A stretch of DNA of 64,000 bases from Rufibacter hautae (GTDB taxonomy: Bacteria; Bacteroidota; Bacteroidia; Cytophagales; Hymenobacteraceae): assembly GCF_008271695.1 (NCBI RefSeq), contig NZ_VKKY01000001.1:248001-312000 (forward strand), read 5' to 3'. The position numbers and the translations under genes were made by a program. The notes below the pieces were generated by a model. It saw nothing but the letters and a program-made list of their open reading frames with translations. It had not been told where the DNA came from and made no database searches. Shown here one piece after another: positions 1 to 8,389 of the stretch (position 1 is the first letter of the stretch; each line of letters starts with the position of its first letter).

Positions 1-76
1 AGTAAAGCCTTGGTCACCCGGAAGATTGAATGGCATATGAGTTATGAATCAAGTTAATTCATATGGCTTGCAATTT

Positions 77-107
77 GGGCCTGTTTTCTAAAAACTAGCC
101 TTAAAAC
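77..107 (+). repeat. Dispersed palindromic element, copy 1
   Basis: Degenerate member of the family with inner arm GTTTT..AAAAC followed by GCCTTAAAAC. It lies in the gap left of porD. The outer stem is weak. Confidence 0.55.
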
Positions 108-202
108 CAAAGAAGAAGTTTATACCCCAGGAAGAACCTTTGCCATGCTTATATCTTCCGCAACTGAACCTCACTGACAAGACTTTCATTTGCCCTAAAA
201 CG

Positions 203-257
203 AAAATGAGCGCTCCCTTTTATGCCAGTTTAAGGCAGAAAGGGGAGCGCTCATTTT
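203..257. terminator. Hairpin terminator after porD
   Basis: Arms AAAATGAGCGCTCCC and GGGAGCGCTCATTTT (one offset) flank a loop of about 25 bases. It lies downstream of the porD stop on the minus strand. The A-rich and T-rich ends would let it work in both directions. Confidence 0.7.
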
Positions 258-262
258 AAATG

Positions 263-291
263 TGTTTTCCTGAAAACAGGCCTTGAACGGA
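263..291 (+). repeat. Dispersed palindromic element, copy 2
   Basis: The core GTTTTCCTGAAAAC plus AGGCCTTGAAC sits between the porD stop and the 203-257 hairpin. This is the commonest form of the core in the window. Confidence 0.6.
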
Positions 292-294
292 AAC

Positions 295-1209
295 TTAGCG
301 TTTGGTCAAAGACTCGTACCGGGCGCGGTTAGTAGGATCAACCTGGGTGAGCAACTCGTAGGCCTGCTGCTTCTGGGCCGGTGTGGCCGAGGCGAAGGCG
401 TTGCTCAACTCGGTGGCCTTGGCCTCAAAGAAAGAACGCAGTGCCGCGCTACCAGACCGGATACGGGCTACTTGCTGAATGTTCTTCAAGGCTTCCAGAA
501 TGTTCTGCCGGGCTTTCTCCGGGTCCTGCGACATCAGGTCCAGTCCCTGGCGATGGTATAGGTAAAGGGCCGAGCGTAGCGGCTCAAACTGCGGGTCCTG
601 CAGGTTGTTGATGAGCCAGTAACGGTTGCGGGTATCGGCGGTAGCGCTCCATCCGCCGCTGGCGGCTCCCGCGGAGGTTACCAGGTTCAGGATGTTGCTG
701 GCCTCCGCTAAGGCATTGGCCCCGCCCAGACGCGAGAAACTGTCGTTGTCCATGCCAATGATGGTGTAGGCGTAGAATGACAGGATGGCGGTCAGGTTGG
801 AAGTGTAGGTATTGGGCGCGTACTGCAGGGGCTGCGCCGGATTGTACTCAAACTCAAACTTGGTATCCACGAAGGATAGGACGGTAGTCTCGTAGCCAGT
901 GCCGTAGGTTGGGCGGCTGGAGATGATCTGCGTGTTGGCTTCATAGACGCCAATCTGCGGCATGGCCCGCAAGGTAATGAACATCTTGCACCGGATGCGC
1001 TCCTCGTTCTGGTAAACATCGCTGGTCCAGCGGGTGTTGTTCATGATCTCGGAGATGGCATTCTGCATCTGCTGGAATACCTGCCGGTCGGTGGCCTGTA
1101 CCTGGTCGCTGTTCACGGTTACCTCGCAGCGTAGTTCCTGGGCCATAGCGCCCATCGGAAACAGGAGACACAGCAATACCCACCCTATTTTTTTTGCAAA
1201 CATGCCCAT
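295..1209 (-). CDS. porD: Type IX secretion protein PorD (DUF4835 family)
   Basis: A 304-residue exported protein. Residues 1-23 form a signal peptide (MFAKKIGWVLLCLLFPMGAM) cut before QELRCEV. The following text (VTVNSDQVQATDRQVFQQM, then NNTRWTSDVYQNEERIRC) is typical of DUF4835. The family matches PorD of the type IX secretion system, which is needed for secretion but lacks a known enzymatic activity. Either M1 or M3 could be the start. The gene begins 25 bases inside the end of coaB, so translation is probably coupled. The order bamD-rpoZ-coaBC-porD is a conserved Bacteroidota arrangement as I recall it. A hairpin terminator lies downstream. The family call is confident, and the secretion role rests on knowledge of the family. 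Confidence 0.85.
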   Translation of the reverse strand: MGMFAKKIGWVLLCLLFPMGAMAQELRCEVTVNSDQVQATDRQVFQQMQNAISEIMNNTRWTSDVYQNEERIRCKMFITLRAMPQIGVYEANTQIISSRPTYGTGYETTVLSFVDTKFEFEYNPAQPLQYAPNTYTSNLTAILSFYAYTIIGMDNDSFSRLGGANALAEASNILNLVTSAGAASGGWSATADTRNRYWLINNLQDPQFEPLRSALYLYHRQGLDLMSQDPEKARQNILEALKNIQQVARIRSGSAALRSFFEAKATELSNAFASATPAQKQQAYELLTQVDPTNRARYESLTKR

Positions 1210-1847
1210 TCAACTTTAATGGATTCCAGAATATCTTGTGCTACCTCGTCTTTGGCTTTCAGGTTGTACCCCTCCACCGTGTTTGCCTTCACGATGGTGA
1301 TTTTGTTCGTGTCGTGCTTGAAGCCGGCGCCGGGGTCACGGAGCGAGTTAAGCACCACCATGTCCAGGTTCTTCTTATGGAGTTTGCCGCGGGCATTCTC
1401 CAGTTCCTGATCGGTTTCCAGGGCAAAGCCAACGGCGAACTGATCGGTGCGTTTTTCCTTGCCCAAGTTAGCTGCTATATCAACGTTCTTCACCAACTCA
1501 ATGGTAAAAGATGCATCGGTTTTTTTTATTTTAGAAGTAGCGGTGTCCTTGGGTTTGTAATCGGCCACGGCGGCCGCGAAGATCCAGAGGTCCGTTTCCG
1601 GTGCTTTCTGGGCACAGGCAGCGTACATCTCATCGGCGGTCATCACGTGGGTGAGGTGTACCAAGGGGTGCTTCAATGTAAGCGCCGTAGGGCCGGCCAC
1701 CAAGTACACCTCGGCGCCTTCTTCTGCCAATTTGCGAGCCAGGGCAAACCCCATTTTACCGGTGGAATGGTTACCAATGAACCGTACCGGGTCCAGGGGC
1801 TCGTAGGTGGGCCCGGCCGTAATCAGGACTTTCTTGCCGCTAAACAA
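1185..1847 (-). CDS. coaB: Phosphopantothenate-cysteine ligase half of CoaBC
   Basis: A 220-residue CoaB domain that joins 4'-phosphopantothenate to cysteine in coenzyme A synthesis. It opens with the Rossmann-like FSGKKVLITAGPTYEPLDP and contains FIGNHSTGKMG, FAAAVADYKPKD and KIKK, as expected for the CTP-dependent ligase. In most bacteria this is the C-terminal half of one CoaBC chain. Here it is in a different frame from coaC, overlaps it by 8 bases, and its only nearby start is TTG at 1847 with no Shine-Dalgarno sequence. Reading the coaB frame further upstream gives no ATG before the coaC text. Either this is a natural split with coupled re-initiation, or a one-base indel or sequencing error has broken a fused gene. 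The porD start lies inside its 3' end. Confidence 0.85.
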   Translation of the reverse strand: MFSGKKVLITAGPTYEPLDPVRFIGNHSTGKMGFALARKLAEEGAEVYLVAGPTALTLKHPLVHLTHVMTADEMYAACAQKAPETDLWIFAAAVADYKPKDTATSKIKKTDASFTIELVKNVDIAANLGKEKRTDQFAVGFALETDQELENARGKLHKKNLDMVVLNSLRDPGAGFKHDTNKITIVKANTVEGYNLKAKDEVAQDILESIKVEWACLQKK

Positions 1848-2400
1848 TGTTCTGAGAAATGAAATGCTGTTCTAAAACCTGGATGATTTCTTCGGGCTCT
1901 GCCAGGCGCCCCTGCCCTACCAACCCACTGGCCAGTTCGCCGTGCCCTGCCTCAATCACGTGGTTCCCGTAGGAGCGCAACAACCGGAAGTTCTCCTGCA
2001 CGGCCGGATGCTGGTACATGTCAAGGTCCATGGCTGGGGCCACAAACACCGGGCACCGCGCAGAAAGGTACGTGGCCGACAGAAGGTTATCACAGAGACC
2101 ACGCGCGAATTTGCCTACCGTGTTCGCGCTGGCGGGCGCAACTACCAGGGCATCGGCCCAGAGGCCCAGTTCCACGTGGTTGTGCCACAGTCCCGACTGG
2201 TCATCGCGCACGAACTGGGTTAGAACCGGTTTTTTGGAAAGCGTGGCTAAGGTGACAGGGGTTATAAAAGCAGAAGCAGAAGTGGTCAGGATCACCTGCA
2301 CTTCTGCTTCTGCCTTGATGAGGAGCCGCACCAGCAACGCCGCTTTGTACGCCGCTATGCTTCCGCAGACCCCCAGGATTATTTTCTTATGCCGAAGCAT
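1840..2400 (-). CDS. coaC: Phosphopantothenoylcysteine decarboxylase half of CoaBC
   Basis: A 186-residue flavoprotein domain that decarboxylates phosphopantothenoylcysteine to 4'-phosphopantetheine. It has KKIILGVCGSIAAYKA at the N-terminus (FMN binding), the PASANTVGKFARGLCDNL motif, the PAMDLDMYQHP loop and a substrate flap near GELASGLVGQG. The text after EQHF (ISQNIV, then stop) looks like the linker of a fused CoaBC read out of frame. Together the two pieces total about 406 residues, the normal length of a fused CoaBC. The gene follows rpoZ by 14 bases and is probably in the same transcript. Confidence 0.87.
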   Translation of the reverse strand: MLRHKKIILGVCGSIAAYKAALLVRLLIKAEAEVQVILTTSASAFITPVTLATLSKKPVLTQFVRDDQSGLWHNHVELGLWADALVVAPASANTVGKFARGLCDNLLSATYLSARCPVFVAPAMDLDMYQHPAVQENFRLLRSYGNHVIEAGHGELASGLVGQGRLAEPEEIIQVLEQHFISQNIV

Positions 2401-2414
2401 TCAGAAACGTGAAA

Positions 2415-2744
2415 TTAAAACGCGGAAGAGGTTTGCTCTTCGTCATCAGCGTTGCGGAAATATACTTTTCCTTCAATGAACTCCTCAATGGCCATGTTGG
2501 TAGGCTTAGGAAGACGCTCATAGTATTTAGAGATCTCAATCTGCTCGCGGTTCTCAAACACCTCCTCCAAGTTGTCTACGGTGGTGGCAAACTCGGCCAG
2601 TTTAGAGTTCAATTCCTCTTTCACCTTCACGGCAATCTGGTTCGCGCGCTTAGAGATGATGGAGATAGACTCATATACGTTACCGGTCTCAACCGCCAGG
2701 TCAGAAATGTTACGCGTTACGATGGATGCTGGTACTTGGGCCAT
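2415..2744 (-). CDS. rpoZ: RNA polymerase omega subunit (Rpb6-like)
   Basis: A 109-residue omega subunit of the Bacteroidota type, which helps assemble and stabilise RNA polymerase. It contains the TGNVYESISIISKRANQIA helix typical of the Rpb6/omega fold, followed by an acidic region (VDNLEEVFENREQIEISKYYERLPKP) and a C-terminal tail. It lies 32 bases after bamD and 14 bases before coaC on the same strand. An rpoZ-coaBC neighbourhood is common and supports the call. Confidence 0.9.
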   Translation of the reverse strand: MAQVPASIVTRNISDLAVETGNVYESISIISKRANQIAVKVKEELNSKLAEFATTVDNLEEVFENREQIEISKYYERLPKPTNMAIEEFIEGKVYFRNADDEEQTSSAF

Positions 2745-2776
2745 ATGTCTAGTGAATTGGGTTTTACAAAAATTGA

Positions 2777-3637
2777 TTACTTGGTTGCCGTGGCCGCCGC
2801 AGGGGCTGCGGCCGGGGTCTTGCTCAGTTTCTCCAGCGCTTGGCGGCTGGCGTCATAGAGGTTCTCGGCGTTACGCAAAAACTTACTCTGCGGATAGGCA
2901 TCCACAAAGGTCTGGTACATGGTGATCACCTCGGCGTAGCGGTCGCGCTGCTTGGACTCAATACTTTCCTTCGCGTAGTTGTATTGGGCGTCAATACGCA
3001 GGTAAGCAGCCTCTTCATTGTATACCGAGGATGGATAGTTCTTTCTGAAGTTCTCCAGAGACACCACCGCCGCTTTGTAGTACTGCGGATCGTAGTTGGT
3101 GAGCTTGTAGTACTGTCTGGCACTCTCAAAGGCCTTGATCTCAATCTTGCGCGAAAGCTCGTCGTAGATTTTGTTCGCATCGGGCATGTACTTGCTCTGC
3201 GGATAGCGGCGCATGAATTCCTGCAAGGCTGCCATAGCCTGCACGGTGCTTTGCTGGTCCAGGTTCACCGACGGCGACTCATTCGTAAGCGAGCGGGCGT
3301 TCATGAAGGCGGCCTCCTCTGCGTACTGGCTGCGCGGAAACGTCTGGGTGAAAGAGATAAAGTGGAAAGAGCTTTCCAGGTACAGACCCTGGTGGTATTT
3401 GGTGTAGGCGTAGAGGAAGTTGGCTTTCTCGTACTCGCTGCGGCCTTTGAGCAAAGGCATGAGGTCTTCCAGCAAGGCACCGGCTTTCTCGTACTCCTCT
3501 TTTTCGTAGTAAGAGAGCGCCGCGGCGTATTTCTTGTCTACGTCGTCGCTTTTCAGGATTTTATTGTATTGCCCGCAAGCGCCCAATAGAAAGACTATGA
3601 GCAGGATGGGCAAATAAGAAAGAATGCGTTTGGTCAT
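2777..3637 (-). CDS. bamD: Outer membrane assembly lipoprotein BamD
   Basis: A 286-residue lipoprotein of the BamD/YfiO family, part of the complex that inserts beta-barrel proteins into the outer membrane. The N-terminus MTKRILSYLPILLIVFLLGAC is a lipoprotein signal with lipobox LGAC. Residues 30-260 form tetratricopeptide-like repeats (AALSYYEKEEYEKAGALLEDL, YTKYHQGLYLESSFHFISF, LENFRKNYPSSVYNEEAAYL). The end is rich in Ala, Thr and Lys. It follows the ostA-like gene by 74 bases, so two envelope biogenesis genes are together. Confidence 0.9.
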   Translation of the reverse strand: MTKRILSYLPILLIVFLLGACGQYNKILKSDDVDKKYAAALSYYEKEEYEKAGALLEDLMPLLKGRSEYEKANFLYAYTKYHQGLYLESSFHFISFTQTFPRSQYAEEAAFMNARSLTNESPSVNLDQQSTVQAMAALQEFMRRYPQSKYMPDANKIYDELSRKIEIKAFESARQYYKLTNYDPQYYKAAVVSLENFRKNYPSSVYNEEAAYLRIDAQYNYAKESIESKQRDRYAEVITMYQTFVDAYPQSKFLRNAENLYDASRQALEKLSKTPAAAPAAATATK

Positions 3638-3711
3638 AAGCGCGCAAAAATAACACTTTTTTTTATATGTAACAGAACGGATGGTCTTTCCATTCAGTAT
3701 AGGGCTTCAAA

Positions 3712-5397
3712 TTAATTACCAGTCTCCACTTTTGCCAAAGGTTTTTTAAGCACTTTGTTCTGTTTAGGGGCTGGTTTCGCCTTTTTATCGGCTTTCTGAT
3801 CTTTCTTAGACTTTGCCGGGCTGGCGGCAGGTTTGGCCGGGGTGGTCTTTTTCTTAGGACCTCTTTTCGCCAGCACGTGGGCGCGGGTGGGCTTTTCATC
3901 GCTGCGCCACACAAATCCCTTCAGACGCTTGTCCGGGTCTTTGAGCTCGTGCGGCGGAATGAGTTTGGCGTCTGGCTGCTCCAGGAACGTGATGTACTGC
4001 ACCTTGCCTTCGTCAAACATCATGCGCATGTCACTGCTCACGGCGCGGTTCATGCCCATAGTAGTGGAATCGCCCTGCAGCGCGAAATACAAGCTTTCGG
4101 CGTTGCCGTTCACGTCAATGCGCCTAATTTTGCCGTTCGCAAACCGCGCGATCATGCTCCGCCCCTTAACCTGGTTGTAGTTCTCCAGCGTATCAATAGA
4201 GATGGCGAAAGAGTTGCCAAACATGCGCATCTGGTCAATGGTGTTGTTGCGCAGCATCAGAATCACGCTATCGGCGGTCATCTGGTTTTTGTTTGCCCAA
4301 AGCCGCGGGTTCCGGCTCATGTAGATGGTGGAATCCTGCTGGTCAAAGGTTAAGGAATCGCACAGGCCCTGCAGGTCAGACTTGAAGATGCGTACATCGT
4401 TATAAGCGAAGAGTTTACCCTTCTTGGTTTTGTCTTTCACGTTCTCCACCGAGACCAGCGTATCTGCAGAGAGGTACATGGTGTCGCGCTTTTCAATGGT
4501 GCGCATGACTGGTGATCCGTAGACCTTGGCCCGTCCCCTCGCCCGCCAGTACAGCGCCGTCTGCCCGGTGATGATGGTGGTATCCTTAATTGAGGTCATG
4601 GACACGTTACGGGAGGCGGTGTAGTACTCTTTCGTTTTATCGTAGGTCAGCACCTCGCCTTTGATGAGGTAATCCGGGGTTTTGATGCTGGCGTTGCCCC
4701 TGAAGTTAGACTCGCGGGTAACGGTGTTGTAGGTGCCGCGGTTGGCGTACAGCGTTCCGTCTGGTGATTTGATGGTCGTAGGTCCGAAGAACTCCACCAC
4801 TTTGGTCACCGTGTTGTACGACATGGTATCGCTCACCACCTCGGCGTTCTGTCCCAGGTACTTGATGTTCTTCTTGAAAGTAAGCACCTTGTCATCGGAG
4901 GTATAGGTCCCCAGTTGGCTTTGGATGGTATAATCCGGACCCACGATATTGCCTGCCATGGTGTAGTAGGCGCGTTTGGCGTTCAGGTCGTAATCCAAGG
5001 AGGGGGTGGTCAGGGTCATCTGCTCGTCGCGTAGGGTCACGCCGCCGCGCATGTTGGCAATGCGGCGGGTACCGTCATAGCTGGCGGTGGCGCTGGTGGC
5101 GTCCATGCCGGGCTGGGTGATGTGCACGTTCCCGAAAACCTCCAGCTTGTTGCGGTCGCTGGCATACTGGTAGGCTGAGTCTGAGGTCAACGTGGTCTGG
5201 CCCTGGCGCATGACTACGTTGCCCAGCAGGCGGCGCACCTCCTCCCCGTTGTAGCGCCCTGACTGTAGCGTGTTCGCCGATACCTCTACCGGCTGTCCGT
5301 TTCCTTGCGGCGCCGGGGCCGGCGTACCCTGGCCCAAAGCCAAATTAACCCAGAACAGGGAGAAAAGAGATACTAAACCTATCTTTGTGAACTTCAT
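3712..5397 (-). CDS. OstA-like/LptA-domain envelope protein
   Basis: A 561-residue exported protein. I chose the ATG at 5397 (MKFTKIGLVSLFSLFWVN, a signal peptide) rather than an upstream TTG. The body is a long beta-jellyroll of OstA/LptA-type repeats, for example LLGNVVMRQGQTTLTSDSA, KLEVFGNVHITQPG and TASYDGTRRIANMRGGVTL, like LptA and the periplasmic part of LptD. No C-terminal beta-barrel is present. The last 60 residues are Lys/Pro/Ala-rich low complexity. A role in lipopolysaccharide transport across the periplasm is inferred from the domain only. It is divergent from tilS, with a -7 box at 5416-5423. Confidence 0.8.
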   Translation of the reverse strand: MKFTKIGLVSLFSLFWVNLALGQGTPAPAPQGNGQPVEVSANTLQSGRYNGEEVRRLLGNVVMRQGQTTLTSDSAYQYASDRNKLEVFGNVHITQPGMDATSATASYDGTRRIANMRGGVTLRDEQMTLTTPSLDYDLNAKRAYYTMAGNIVGPDYTIQSQLGTYTSDDKVLTFKKNIKYLGQNAEVVSDTMSYNTVTKVVEFFGPTTIKSPDGTLYANRGTYNTVTRESNFRGNASIKTPDYLIKGEVLTYDKTKEYYTASRNVSMTSIKDTTIITGQTALYWRARGRAKVYGSPVMRTIEKRDTMYLSADTLVSVENVKDKTKKGKLFAYNDVRIFKSDLQGLCDSLTFDQQDSTIYMSRNPRLWANKNQMTADSVILMLRNNTIDQMRMFGNSFAISIDTLENYNQVKGRSMIARFANGKIRRIDVNGNAESLYFALQGDSTTMGMNRAVSSDMRMMFDEGKVQYITFLEQPDAKLIPPHELKDPDKRLKGFVWRSDEKPTRAHVLAKRGPKKKTTPAKPAASPAKSKKDQKADKKAKPAPKQNKVLKKPLAKVETGN

Positions 5398-5415
5398 CAA
5401 TGCCAATAAGAGAAA

Positions 5416-5423
5416 CAAAATTA
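5416..5423 (-). promoter_or_regulatory. Bacteroidota -7 box for the ostA-like gene
   Basis: Read on the minus strand, TAATTTTG matches TAnnTTTG and lies 18 bases upstream of the ATG at 5397. No clear -33 TTTG was found. Confidence 0.45.
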
Positions 5424-5446
5424 CTAAAAATACCCTTCCTTTACCG

Positions 5447-6775
5447 ATGCTCGAGAAAGTTTTACACTATATAAACACCCACCAACTCGCCTCCCCTGAA
5501 ACCCGCATTCTGGCCGCCGTGAGCGGAGGCCTGGATTCCGTGGTCTTAGCCGATGTCCTGCACCGCCTCAAGTTCCCCTTCGCGGTGCTGCACTGCAACT
5601 TCGGACTGCGGGGCGAGGAGTCTGAGGCCGATGAGCTGTTCGTGCGCAAGATGGCCAAACACTACGATGTGCCTTTCTACAGCGAGCAGTTCCAGACCCA
5701 GGCCTTCGCCGAGCAGGAAGGCATTTCCATCCAGATGGCGGCCCGCACGCTGCGCTACCAATGGTTTGAGCAGATGCGCGAGCAGTTAGGCTACGACCTC
5801 ATCGCCACGGCCCACCACCAATCCGATGCCCTGGAAACCGTACTCCTGAACCTGGTGCGCGGCACCGGTTTGGCCGGACTTCACGGAATCCTGCCCAAAA
5901 ACGGGAACCTCATCCGTCCGCTCCTGGGCCTCACCAAAAACGATCTGTACGACTGGCTAGTAGCCAAACGCCTGGCCTGGCGCGAAGATTCCAGCAACGA
6001 GAGCCGCAAGTACAACCGCAACCTGGTGCGCCACGAGGTTATTCCGGTGCTCAAGAAACTAAACCCCAACCTGGATGAGACGTTCACCTCCACCCTGGAA
6101 AGGCTGCAAGGCGCCGAGGCCGTGTTTCAGGCCTATTTCCTGGAAATGAAGGGTAAAACGCAACGCCAGGAGAACGGAGCTACTTACCTTTCTATTGCCC
6201 CGTTGCAAGCCAGTCCCGCGCCCGTGGTCCTGCTGCATGAGCTGCTGAAGCCGTTCAACTTCTCCTACAGCCAATCGCAGGAGATTGCCGCGGCCTGGGA
6301 AGCCCAGTCCGGAAAGACGTTCTCCTCTCCCACCCACGTGCTGGTAAAAGACCGCCAGGACCTGGTCATCACCCCCAAACCGCTGGAGAAATTCGGGAGT
6401 ATCACCGTACCGGAGGAAACCACCGAACTGCGTTTCGGGCCTTATTTGGCAAAATTCACCCGAAAACCCGCCGAGGGCTACAAGGTGCCGCGCTCCAAAG
6501 ACATAGCCGCCCTGGACGCTGATCTGGTGAAGTTCCCGCTCAAGCTACGCCCCTGGAAAGAAGGCGACTGGTTTATCCCGCTGGGCATGAACGGCAAGAA
6601 AAAAGTAAGTGACCTGCTCATCGACCGCAAAGTCCCGGCCAACCTTAAACCCGATGTCTGGGTATTAGTATCGGACGCGTCATTGACGTGGGTTCTGGGC
6701 CAGCAACTGGACAACCGGTTCAAAGTCACCGAGAACACCCAGCAGGTGCTGGAAATCACCGTTACCCGAATTTGA
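5447..6775 (+). CDS. tilS: tRNA(Ile)-lysidine synthase
   Basis: A 442-residue enzyme that attaches lysine to C34 of the minor tRNA-Ile, letting it read AUA. The N-terminal PP-loop ATPase motif AAVSGGLDSVVLADVL is at residues 25-40, followed by HCNFGLRGEESEADELFVR, HHQSDALETVLLNLVRGTG and REDSSNESRKYNRN. The C-terminal TilS domain has LRPWKEGDWFIPLGMNGKKK. The reading frame is open far upstream, but that stretch is antisense to ostA. The ATG at 5447 (MLEKVLHYINTH) matches the family's usual start. It is transcribed away from ostA across a 49-base gap. Confidence 0.93.
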   Translation: MLEKVLHYINTHQLASPETRILAAVSGGLDSVVLADVLHRLKFPFAVLHCNFGLRGEESEADELFVRKMAKHYDVPFYSEQFQTQAFAEQEGISIQMAARTLRYQWFEQMREQLGYDLIATAHHQSDALETVLLNLVRGTGLAGLHGILPKNGNLIRPLLGLTKNDLYDWLVAKRLAWREDSSNESRKYNRNLVRHEVIPVLKKLNPNLDETFTSTLERLQGAEAVFQAYFLEMKGKTQRQENGATYLSIAPLQASPAPVVLLHELLKPFNFSYSQSQEIAAAWEAQSGKTFSSPTHVLVKDRQDLVITPKPLEKFGSITVPEETTELRFGPYLAKFTRKPAEGYKVPRSKDIAALDADLVKFPLKLRPWKEGDWFIPLGMNGKKKVSDLLIDRKVPANLKPDVWVLVSDASLTWVLGQQLDNRFKVTENTQQVLEITVTRI

Positions 6776-6865
6776 TTGATTGATGGTTTATTGTTGATTG
6801 CTGATAGTTCTTGACCGGCAAATCACTTCAGCCAAATTGTTGGTAAATGGAAAAGGACCTGACTT

Positions 6866-6903
6866 GCGTTTAGAAGCTATTTTCAAGAAAACAGGCCTAA
6901 AAC
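6866..6903 (+). repeat. Dispersed palindromic element, copy 3
   Basis: Arms GTTTAGAAGC and GCCTAAAAC surround the core ATTTTCAAGAAAAC. It sits between tilS and mdh. Short ATTGTTGATTG-type low-complexity text flanks it on both sides in opposite orientation (6787-6800 and 6904-6933). Confidence 0.6.
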
Positions 6904-7020
6904 AACAATCAGCAATTGACAATCAACAATTAAAAACACGGGTAGAATTTTCAGGTGACGGCCTTTTTCCTAATTTCACCGCGTAGTCTAAGTATATCAA
7001 CCTAACCAAACCTAAATAGA

Positions 7021-7959
7021 ATGAAAGTAACCGTAGTTGGAGCCGGAAACGTAGGGGCCACCTGTGCCGACGTTTTGGCGTACCGCGAGATTGCCAATGA
7101 AGTAGTGTTAGTGGATATCAAAGAAGGCTTCGCCGAAGGCAAGGCATTGGATATCTGGCAGAAATCGCCGATTAACCTGTATGACACCCGCACCGTGGGC
7201 GTTACCAATGATTATACCCGTACCGCCAACTCAGACGTGGTGGTGATTACTTCCGGTTTGCCCCGCAAGCCCGGCATGACCCGCGATGACCTTATCAGCA
7301 CCAACGCCGGTATCGTTCGTTCCGTGACCGAGAACGTGATCAAGCATTCTCCAGAGGCCATCATCATTGTGGTTTCCAACCCGCTGGACGTGATGACCTA
7401 CGCCGCGCACGTAACTTCTAAACTGCCCCGCACCAAAGTGATGGGCATGGCCGGTATCCTGGACACCGCCCGCTACCGCGCTTTCTTAGCCGAGGAGCTG
7501 AACGTGTCCCCTAAAGACATCCAGGCGGTCTTGATGGGTGGCCACGGCGACACCATGGTTCCGCTTCCGCGCTACACTACCGTAGGTGGTATTCCAGTAA
7601 CCGAGCTGATTGATTCTGCCAAACTAGACGCCATTGTTGACCGCACTAAAAACGGTGGTGGTGAACTGGTGAAACTGATGGGTACCTCAGCCTGGTATGC
7701 GCCGGGTTCCGCGGCCGCCCAGATGGTGGAAGCTATTGTGCGGGACCAGAAACGCGTGTTCCCAGTTTGTATCAAGCTGGAAGGCGAGTACGGCATCAAC
7801 GGCACCTACCTGGGTGTACCGGTGGTGTTAGGTAAAAACGGTATTGAGAAAGTAATTGAGCTGCAACTGAACGAGGACGAAATGGCCTTGCTCAAAGCCT
7901 CTGAGAAAGCCGTGCGCGAAGTGATGGACGTGCTGGACAACATGCCCGCCAACGCCTAA
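7021..7959 (+). CDS. mdh: Malate dehydrogenase (LDH-like type)
   Basis: A 312-residue NAD-dependent malate dehydrogenase that oxidises malate to oxaloacetate in the citric acid cycle. The Rossmann motif GAGNVGATCADVLA is at residues 7-20 and the NAD-ribose binding acid is in VVLVDIKEG. Substrate-binding Arg residues are in GLPRKPGMTRDDL, and the catalytic His is in MGGHGDTMVPLPRY. The text is of the lactate dehydrogenase-like class found in Bacteroidota rather than the E. coli class. It is followed by a perfect hairpin terminator at 7979-8022, so it is probably monocistronic. Confidence 0.95.
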   Translation: MKVTVVGAGNVGATCADVLAYREIANEVVLVDIKEGFAEGKALDIWQKSPINLYDTRTVGVTNDYTRTANSDVVVITSGLPRKPGMTRDDLISTNAGIVRSVTENVIKHSPEAIIIVVSNPLDVMTYAAHVTSKLPRTKVMGMAGILDTARYRAFLAEELNVSPKDIQAVLMGGHGDTMVPLPRYTTVGGIPVTELIDSAKLDAIVDRTKNGGGELVKLMGTSAWYAPGSAAAQMVEAIVRDQKRVFPVCIKLEGEYGINGTYLGVPVVLGKNGIEKVIELQLNEDEMALLKASEKAVREVMDVLDNMPANA

Positions 7960-7978
7960 GCGCTAGCTATAAACAACC

Positions 7979-8022
7979 AAAAACAGGAGAGCCCGGCCAA
8001 TTGGCCGGGCTCTCCTGTTTTT
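7979..8022 (+). terminator. Hairpin terminator of mdh
   Basis: A perfect palindrome with arms AACAGGAGAGCCCGGCCAAT and its complement, flanked by A and T runs. It is 20 bases after the mdh stop and could also stop leftward transcription. Confidence 0.9.
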
Positions 8023-8115
8023 GCCCTGTTCTGTAATAAACGGCAGGGAAACGGTTTTACTGCTTGCATCATTTATGGCGCGGATTTACCTCTGTCACCT
8101 GTCATTATTGTTCAA

Positions 8116-8188
8116 GTAGGGGCAATCCCTTGTGGTTGCCCTTTACGGTTTCACCCGCATTAGGGCAACCACAAGGGATTGCCCCTAC
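8116..8188. repeat. Inverted repeat, 27-base perfect arms (family GTAGGGGCAATCCC)
   Basis: Arms 8116-8142 and 8162-8188 are perfect reverse complements around a 19-base loop. A third identical 27-base arm occurs alone at 11553-11579. This is a dispersed repeat family and not a terminator in form, since there is no T run. Confidence 0.9.
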
Positions 8189-8266
8189 ACTTCCCCTGAC
8201 TCTACAATACCATTTAGTTTGAAAGGCACGAAAGTTAATATGCTAGCATAGTTCCTTCCTCCCACA

Positions 8267-8358
8267 CTGTCATCCTGAAAGGATCTTGTGAGCGAATTAG
8301 AAAAGCATTAACTAAGACGCTGTTACAATTTGCCCACAAGATCCTTTCAGGATGACAG
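8267..8358. repeat. Inverted repeat, 24-base perfect arms (family CTGTCATCCTGAAAGG)
   Basis: Arms 8267-8290 and 8335-8358 are perfect reverse complements around a 44-base spacer. A diverged left arm with part of the spacer (TGAGCGAnnTAGAAA) recurs near 63478-63514. Confidence 0.88.
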
Positions 8359-8389
8359 AAAAAATGAGCAATGGGTATGGGTAAATAAT

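Larger units (their letters stand above)
7960..8389. other. Gene-free gap mdh/amidohydrolase with two inverted repeats
   Basis: No plausible gene. It holds the mdh terminator and two separate long inverted repeats (8116-8188 and 8267-8358), described individually. Confidence 0.8.

Noticed and set aside
5270-5446. Upstream extension of tilS
   Set aside because: It lies over the ostA signal peptide on the other strand, and the family begins at the later Met.
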